DNA of 10,953 nt. It comes from an uncultured Methanofollis sp. (GTDB lineage: Archaea; Halobacteriota; Methanomicrobia; Methanomicrobiales; Methanofollaceae). The stretch spans positions 1-10,953 of the forward strand of contig NZ_CALFSA010000067.1 in the NCBI RefSeq assembly GCF_937919355.1, given 5' to 3'. The notes beneath the pieces are model-generated. The model worked only from the letters and a program-made list of their open reading frames with translations, had not been told where the DNA came from and did no database searches. The position numbers and the translations under genes are program-made. Positions 7,321 to 10,953 of the stretch are shown in pieces; the first letter of the stretch is position 1, and each line of letters opens with the position of its first letter.

Positions 7321-7326
7321 AGGCGG

Positions 7327-7355
7327 AGGATGGCAAAACCCTCTCAGGGCATCCT
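7327..7355. other. Two-step hairpin upstream of purB
   Basis: AGGATG (7327-7332) pairs with CATCCT (7350-7355), and CCCT (7339-7342) pairs inside it with AGGG (7346-7349) around loop CTC. It lies about 160 nt ahead of purB, so any link to purB control is unproven. Confidence 0.35.
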
Positions 7356-7482
7356 GTTCGCTCTAAGGATCTGGGAGGTGAACCTGTCGGTCAGAGAAGG
7401 ACTGGCACGTAGCACAGACCATGAAATCTGAATGCCTGTACCAGTGTCCCGCAGCAGGGATCTGCCACTCCCACGCACACCC

Positions 7483-7490
7483 CTTTTATC
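7483..7490 (+). promoter_or_regulatory. Putative TATA element of purB (leaderless transcript)
   Basis: CTTTTATC is the best TATA-like element ahead of purB. Its centre lies about 27 nt upstream of the ATG at 7514, which is the usual archaeal distance from TATA box to transcription start. No Shine-Dalgarno is present in CACTATTCCCC just before the ATG. Together these suggest a transcript starting at or next to the start codon. Confidence 0.5.
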
Positions 7491-7513
7491 GCCAGGCGTC
7501 CACACTATTCCCC

Positions 7514-8854
7514 ATGGCGATCCACCCGATAGACTACCGGTACGGCACTCCGGAGATGAAGGCCGTCTGGGGTGAAGAGAACCGGTTCAGGTGCATAGTG
7601 GCGGCAGAGGTCGCGCTCGCACAGGCCGAGGCGGCGTGCGGGGTCATCCCGGCCGACGCCGCGACGACGATCAAGGAATGTGCAGGCAAGGCCACCCTCG
7701 CACGGGCGAATGAGATCGAGGCCGAGATCAACCACGACATGATGGCCGTCGTCAAGGCCGTCACCGAGGTCTGCGGCGACGCCGGACGCTGGATCCACTT
7801 CGGCGCCACCTCGAACGACATCCTGGACACGGCCACCGGCCTCCAGATGAAGGCGGCGATGGACCTGATCGAGGAGAAACTCCAGAAACTCCTCGCCGTC
7901 CTCCTCCGCAGGAGCGAAGAGACGAAGCACCTCGTCTGCGTGGCACGCACCCACGGCCAGCACGGCGTGCCGACGACCTACGGCCTGCGCTTCGCGATCT
8001 GGGCGAGCGAGATAGGACGACACATCGAGCGCCTCCGCGAGCTGCGGCCGAGGGTTGCGGTCGGTCAGCTCACCGGCGCCGTCGGGACGCAGGCGGCCCT
8101 GGGCATGAAAGGGCTCTGTGTCCAGCCGAAGATGATGGAGTACCTCGGGCTCTCGGCCGTCGACGTCTCGAACCAGGTGATCGCCCGCGACCGCTATGCC
8201 GAGTACGTCCTCTTCCTGGCGAACATGGCCACGACCCTGGACAAGATCGGGGTCGAGATCAGGTCGCTCCAGAGGACCGAGATCGCCGAGGTCGAGGAGG
8301 CCTTCGGCAAGAAGCAGGTCGGGTCCTCGACGATGCCTCACAAGAGGAACCCGATCAAGAGCGAGCAGGTCTGCGGCCTCGCCCGTATCGTCCGCTCGAT
8401 GGTCGAACCCGCCCTCCAGAACAACACCCTCTGGGACGAGCGCGACCTCACCAACTCCTCCTGCGAGAGGGTGGTCTTCCCCGAGTCCTCGGTCCTCGCG
8501 GACCACATCCTCAACGTGATGACCAGGGTGCTCGACCGCCTGAACATCAGGGAGGAGAACATCAGGAAGAACCTCAACCTTCTCCACGGCGTGAACCTCG
8601 CCGAGTCGGTGATGATCGAACTGACAAAGCGCGGCATGGGCAGGCAGGACGCCCACGAGGCCGTCCGTGTGGCGAGCATGACCGCCCTCGCGGAGAAGAG
8701 GAGCATCGCCGGCGTCCTCGAAGAGAACCCAAAGGTCGCGGCCGTCCTCTCCTCCGAAGAGATCGCCGTCCTTCTCAACCCGGACAACTACATCGGCACC
8801 GCGGTCGAGCAGGTCGACCGGGTCATTGCAAAACTCAGGCCCCTAGCGGCCTGA
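7514..8854 (+). CDS. purB: Adenylosuccinate lyase
   Basis: This 446-aa enzyme of the fumarase/aspartase superfamily cleaves fumarate from SAICAR and from adenylosuccinate in purine synthesis. The superfamily signature GSSTMPHKRNP lies at residues 270-280 and includes the mobile catalytic serine loop. ARTHGQHGVPTTYG (catalytic-type His at about 147) and FGATSNDILDT are the other conserved active-site blocks. The start at ATG 7514 gives MAIHPIDYRYGTPEMK, the normal archaeal and Bacillus-type N-terminus. The frame extends upstream to an ATG at 7421, but those 31 residues are Cys/His-rich, unlike the family, and would run through the TATA element. The gene is monocistronic, with its own promoter and an oligo-T terminator directly after the stop. 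It is unrelated in function to the acs operon. Confidence 0.97.
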   Translation: MAIHPIDYRYGTPEMKAVWGEENRFRCIVAAEVALAQAEAACGVIPADAATTIKECAGKATLARANEIEAEINHDMMAVVKAVTEVCGDAGRWIHFGATSNDILDTATGLQMKAAMDLIEEKLQKLLAVLLRRSEETKHLVCVARTHGQHGVPTTYGLRFAIWASEIGRHIERLRELRPRVAVGQLTGAVGTQAALGMKGLCVQPKMMEYLGLSAVDVSNQVIARDRYAEYVLFLANMATTLDKIGVEIRSLQRTEIAEVEEAFGKKQVGSSTMPHKRNPIKSEQVCGLARIVRSMVEPALQNNTLWDERDLTNSSCERVVFPESSVLADHILNVMTRVLDRLNIREENIRKNLNLLHGVNLAESVMIELTKRGMGRQDAHEAVRVASMTALAEKRSIAGVLEENPKVAAVLSSEEIAVLLNPDNYIGTAVEQVDRVIAKLRPLAA

Positions 8855-8860
8855 AACACC

Positions 8861-8866
8861 TTTTTT
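8861..8866 (+). terminator. Oligo-T terminator of purB
   Basis: Six T residues lie 7 nt after the purB stop codon with no stem before them. This is the usual archaeal intrinsic termination signal. Confidence 0.65.
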
Positions 8867-8979
8867 CGGCTCGGGAAACCTATTCTCCAATGATCTCTTA
8901 GCCAGGGGTGGTCGGCACGGGCGATGAGGTACGACCCACCCCCAAATATGGCTAAATTGCCCCCTATTTCAAGAACAAA

Positions 8980-8995
8980 GTCCCTCATCAGGGAC
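8980..8995. other. Small hairpin in the purB downstream region
   Basis: GTCCCT (8980-8985) pairs with AGGGAC (8990-8995) around loop CATC. It stands just ahead of the stem-plus-T6 element, so it could be the 5' hairpin of a small RNA. Confidence 0.4.
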
Positions 8996-9004
8996 CATTT
9001 TGGG

Positions 9005-9038
9005 CGTCTTTTCCGATCAAACCATAGAGACGTTTTTT
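9005..9038 (+). terminator. Stem-loop followed by T6, putative terminator
   Basis: CGTCT (9005-9009) pairs with AGACG (9028-9032), and six T residues follow at once (9033-9038). purB already has a terminator about 170 nt earlier, so this would be a backup signal or the end of a separate short transcript. Confidence 0.4.
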
Positions 9039-9053
9039 CATGCAACGCACCAA

Positions 9054-9077
9054 GGGGACCGGGTCTTTCCCGGCCCC
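9054..9077. other. GC-rich hairpin
   Basis: GGGG-a-CCGGG (9054-9063, with A9058 bulged) pairs with CCCGGCCCC (9069-9077) around loop TCTTT. A nine-pair, all-GC stem of this kind is stable in RNA. No T-run follows on either strand. Confidence 0.45.
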
Positions 9078-9103
9078 CTAAGCCGCCGTATGACTGTAAG
9101 TAA

Positions 9104-9128
9104 TACCGGACGTCATGGCAGTCCGGTA
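9104..9128. promoter_or_regulatory. 8-bp inverted repeat, possible operator or hairpin
   Basis: TACCGGAC (9104-9111) and GTCCGGTA (9121-9128) are perfect inverted copies separated by 9 nt. The arms look extended to AGT...ACT, with an AAT insertion in the left one. Dyads with this spacing suit a dimeric regulator, but no promoter or start codon is seen next to it, so an RNA hairpin is equally likely. Confidence 0.35.
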
Positions 9129-9377
9129 CTCCTGCGATAAGGGCAAGAAAAGAGACGGGATTGTGGCGGATTTCAGGAGACCCGACTCTGCTGAATCCTT
9201 ATTCTTTTGTCAGGGTGGCTCTTCTGATCACTCACGTCCCCTCCTGTGAGTTGGTGCATTTCCAGGGCCTTTCGTCTCCCCAGACGGTTCGGCTTCACTC
9301 CTGCAGAAGAGGAGGAAGGGAGCGTCAGGTTACGCTTGACCTGGGTGCAGTGGGAAGGGAAGAGCCGCAGGGGCTGG

Positions 9378-9383
9378 AAAAAA
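9378..9383 (-). terminator. Oligo-T terminator of the surface-protein gene
   Basis: Six A residues on the + strand, hence T6 on the - strand, begin 8 nt after the TAA stop of the leftward gene. No strong stem precedes them. Confidence 0.6.
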
Positions 9384-9390
9384 GAGGATA

Positions 9391-10953
9391 TTATCCCCGT
9401 CTTCCCCTGAGGAGGAGGGCGGCACCTGCCGCGAGGGCGGCAAGCCCGAAGGGGAGGGGGCTCTGCTGTGGAGTGGTCGTCGCCGTGGGGGCAGGAGTCG
9501 TAACCGGGAGTGCGGTCGCGGTTTCGGGCGGGGTCACCGTCGGCGCAGGTCCGGATTCTGCGATCCCGATCGCAAAGAGGGAGAAGCCGGGGCTCTCGGT
9601 GGTGAAGGAGTAACCGTGCTCGTCCTCGCCGACAACATGGGTCGGGAGGGCGTGCCAGGCGCCGTCATGGTACCGGTAGAGCACGACGTCTTGGGGGGCG
9701 AAGTCCCGCTCTTCCAGCCATTCCTTCGGGACGGTGAAGTGCAGGGCGGCACCGGTGAGGGCGGCGGCGGTGGTGCGGTAGAGGGTCACCTCGTCGTACT
9801 CATAGACCGCACCCGCAGGGGCTTCGACGCCCGGGGGCAGGCCTCTCTTCTCCACGGTGACGAGCACCTCGGGGATCTTCTCGCCGGCCGTCACGCCCAC
9901 TTCAGAGATCGCAGAGTTCTTGATGCCGAAGGAGGCGTGGCCGCCTGCAGGGATGTTGCTCGCAGTGCCGGCAGAGGCGTCGGAGTGGCCGCCGCCGGAA
10001 CTGTGGGAATGGGGGGGAGGGGTCTGTGTTGATGTCGGTGTCGGTGTCAGCGTCTGTGTTGGTGTTGGTGTTGGTGTCGGCGTCGGCGTCGGCACCGGTT
10101 GCAGGGAGAAGGAAATGGGTGCGTTCGGACCAGAGACGATCGTCACCGTCTGGTTCGCGGGGGTCACGTAGCCTGCAAAGGAGACGGTGATCGTGTGGTC
10201 ACCGATGGGGAGGTAGAGGGAGGTGTCGGTGATGCGGGTGATGTTCACGCCGTCCAGGTGGATGTACGCCCCCGCGGGCGTGGCGTTGACCGCCACTGTC
10301 CCGCCGTACACCAGCGGGAGGGCGTCGGTGCCGAGGTCCGGGATCTCCAGAGTCTGATCGCAGATGCCGTCGAAGTCGGCGTCCGCACACCACTCCGAGA
10401 TGTTCTGGGCGGGGTCATTCAGCCAGAGGTTGCCGCCGAGGTACGGCCCGCCCGCGATGTTCGTGCCGGCGGTGCGGGTGGTGTTCAGGACAGCAGCGGA
10501 CCCCTCTGCATAGATGTTGGTGGGGTTGTCGAAACGACAGTTGGTGATGACGGCACCAGTGGAACTGATGAAGAAAGCACCGCCGCCGCAGGTCGTTGCC
10601 GTGTTGTTCTCAAAGGTGGTGTTTGTCAGGGCGGCATCGTTGGAACTCTCGAAATACGCACCACCGCCGAGCCGTGCTGCCGTGTTGTTTGCAAAGGTGG
10701 TGTTTGTCACGGTGGCATTGAGGGATCCCGCGAAATACGCACCGCCGCCCCAGATCATTGCCGTGTTGTTCGCAAAGGTCGTGCCCGTCATCAGTCTGGC
10801 ACCCTCGGAACGGACGAAGAACGCACCGCCGCCAGAGTTTGCCGTGTTGTTTGCGAAGGTGGTGTTTGTCAGGGCGGCACCGGTGGAATCGAGGAAGTAC
10901 GCACCGCCGCCATCAGAGTTTGCCGTGTTGTGTGTGAAGGTCGTGTCCGTCAG
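9391..10953 (-). CDS. Secreted surface protein: PMP-like beta-helix repeats, PEGA domain, PGF-pre-PGF domain, C-terminal sorting signal; 5'-truncated by window edge
   Basis: The frame is open from the right edge (520 codons visible); the ATG at 10791 sits inside a repeat and is not the real start. Residues 1-135 are five tandem units of about 27 aa of the form TNTTFANNTA...GGGAYF, resembling PMP/parallel beta-helix repeats. A capping segment follows with a Cys pair (SEWCADADFDGICD) and IPDLGTDALPLV, as in NosD-like methanogen proteins. A PEGA domain spans about 218-285 (VAVNATPAGAYIHLDG...ISFSL). A Pro/Thr linker, then His/Ser/Gly, covers about 287-325. A PGF-pre-PGF domain spans about 330-465 (DVVLYRYHDGAWHALPT, TESPGFSLFAI). 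After a second Pro/Thr stretch comes SPLPFG, a short hydrophobic helix and RGRRG: a tripartite signal like PGF-CTERM, implying archaeosortase processing and lipid anchoring. It is probably an S-layer-associated or adhesin-like protein. The signal peptide must lie outside the window. Confidence 0.85.
   Translation of the reverse strand: MTDTTFTHNTANSDGGGAYFLDSTGAALTNTTFANNTANSGGGAFFVRSEGARLMTGTTFANNTAMIWGGGAYFAGSLNATVTNTTFANNTAARLGGGAYFESSNDAALTNTTFENNTATTCGGGAFFISSTGAVITNCRFDNPTNIYAEGSAAVLNTTRTAGTNIAGGPYLGGNLWLNDPAQNISEWCADADFDGICDQTLEIPDLGTDALPLVYGGTVAVNATPAGAYIHLDGVNITRITDTSLYLPIGDHTITVSFAGYVTPANQTVTIVSGPNAPISFSLQPVPTPTPTPTPTPTQTLTPTPTSTQTPPPHSHSSGGGHSDASAGTASNIPAGGHASFGIKNSAISEVGVTAGEKIPEVLVTVEKRGLPPGVEAPAGAVYEYDEVTLYRTTAAALTGAALHFTVPKEWLEERDFAPQDVVLYRYHDGAWHALPTHVVGEDEHGYSFTTESPGFSLFAIGIAESGPAPTVTPPETATALPVTTPAPTATTTPQQSPLPFGLAALAAGAALLLRGRRG
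10029..10095. repeat. Short tandem repeat coding the Pro/Thr linker
   Basis: Degenerate GGTGTC/GGTGTT/GGCGTC hexamers encode alternating Thr and Pro on the - strand. Such linkers are common, likely O-glycosylated cell-wall spacers; their length can vary by slippage in 6-bp steps without loss of frame. Confidence 0.7.
10598..10953. repeat. 81-bp tandem repeats in the surface-protein gene
   Basis: Near-identical blocks opening GCCGTGTTGT recur on the + strand at 10598, 10679, 10760, 10841 and 10922, exactly 81 bp apart, and run off the right edge. Each codes one 27-aa beta-helix unit on the - strand. Block openings are most conserved, and the middle third (next to the GGGAYF codons) varies most. 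Confidence 0.85.

Larger units (their letters stand above)
7009..7513. other. Non-coding region between cooC and purB, rich in inverted repeats
   Basis: No credible gene lies here. The stretch is less GC-rich than its neighbours and holds, in order: a nested hairpin (7011-7070), a GC-rich hairpin element on the + strand (7154-7198), an 8-bp stem-loop (7241-7266), a second copy of the element in reverse orientation (7274-7320), a two-step hairpin (7327-7355), and the purB promoter (about 7484-7490). The extension of the purB frame back to an ATG at 7421 has no ribosome binding site and no family resemblance. Confidence 0.7.
8855..9390. other. Non-coding region between purB and the convergent surface-protein gene
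   Basis: No convincing gene is seen. Base composition is visibly lower in GC than in the genes. Contents in order: purB oligo-T terminator (8861-8866), a possible TATA-like AAATATGG (8944-8951), hairpin 8980-8995, stem plus T6 (9005-9038), GC hairpin 9054-9077, an 8-bp inverted repeat (9104-9128), and the oligo-T terminator of the - strand gene (9378-9383). Nothing recognisable was seen between 9130 and 9377, and no tRNA cloverleaf was found. Confidence 0.6.

Noticed and set aside
7374..7429. A strong Shine-Dalgarno-like GGGAGGTGA in the purB upstream region
   Set aside because: No ATG, GTG or TTG start follows at a suitable distance; the only frame (CTG start) stops after 15 codons.
7421..7513. 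N-terminal extension of purB to the ATG at 7421
   Set aside because: No Shine-Dalgarno before 7421, the 31 residues do not resemble any PurB N-terminus, and the TATA-like element lies inside the stretch.
8788..9045. An 85-codon - strand frame overlapping the end of purB
   Set aside because: No ribosome binding site, no recognisable family, overlap with purB on the other strand, and it runs through two hairpins and oligo-T tracts.
9161..9613. A 150-codon + strand frame running into the surface-protein gene
   Set aside because: Its second half is antisense to the PGF-pre-PGF and sorting-signal region, and its first half has no family resemblance.
10029..10095. Short repeats considered as a CRISPR array
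   Set aside because: The units are contiguous hexamers with no spacers and encode a Pro/Thr linker. The 81-bp repeats at 10598-10953 are also coding and have no unique spacers.

Overview
The window is GC-rich DNA, most likely from a hydrogenotrophic methanogen of the order Methanomicrobiales (Methanofollis/Methanoculleus-like). Three things suggest this. The adenylosuccinate lyase is of archaeal type and has an archaeal TATA-like element at leaderless spacing. The surface protein at the right has the Methanomicrobiales architecture: beta-helix repeats, PEGA domain, Pro/Thr linker, PGF-pre-PGF domain, and a C-terminal sorting helix with an Arg-rich tail. Transcripts appear to end at oligo-T tracts. 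The genus is an inference from protein style, not from a marker gene.

Positions 1-7008 (+ strand) hold one tightly packed operon for the carbonyl/methyl branch of the Wood-Ljungdahl pathway: acsB (acetyl-CoA synthase, 5' end outside the window), acsD and acsC (the two subunits of the corrinoid iron-sulfur protein, CFeSP), acsV (RACo, the ATP-dependent reductive activator of CFeSP), a core methionine synthase of the MesB type, and cooC (nickel-insertion ATPase). From acsD onward the genes abut or overlap. Subunit lengths, motifs and gene content are those of the bacterial Acs system and not of the usual archaeal CdhABCDE complex. This looks like a bacterial-type module in an archaeon, already adapted to the host's base composition. 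The proposed logic: CFeSP carries a methyl group to AcsB for acetyl-CoA synthesis, RACo rescues CFeSP when its cobalt is oxidised, MesB draws methyl groups from CFeSP to make methionine, and CooC matures a nickel cofactor. No CO dehydrogenase catalytic subunit and no AcsE methyltransferase is visible; they may lie left of the window.

Positions 7009-7513 are a non-coding stretch full of inverted repeats: a nested hairpin just after cooC, and two copies of a GC-rich hairpin element of about 46 nt in opposite orientation. The purB promoter is at its right end. Positions 7514-8854 encode PurB (adenylosuccinate lyase), followed at once by an oligo-T terminator.

Positions 8855-9390 are a second non-coding stretch with four hairpins or inverted repeats and a stem-plus-T6 element that could end a small RNA. 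Positions 9391-10953 (- strand, 5' end outside the window) encode the C-terminal part of a secreted, surface-anchored repeat protein. It carries exact-period 81-bp tandem repeats resembling polymorphic membrane protein (PMP) beta-helix repeats.
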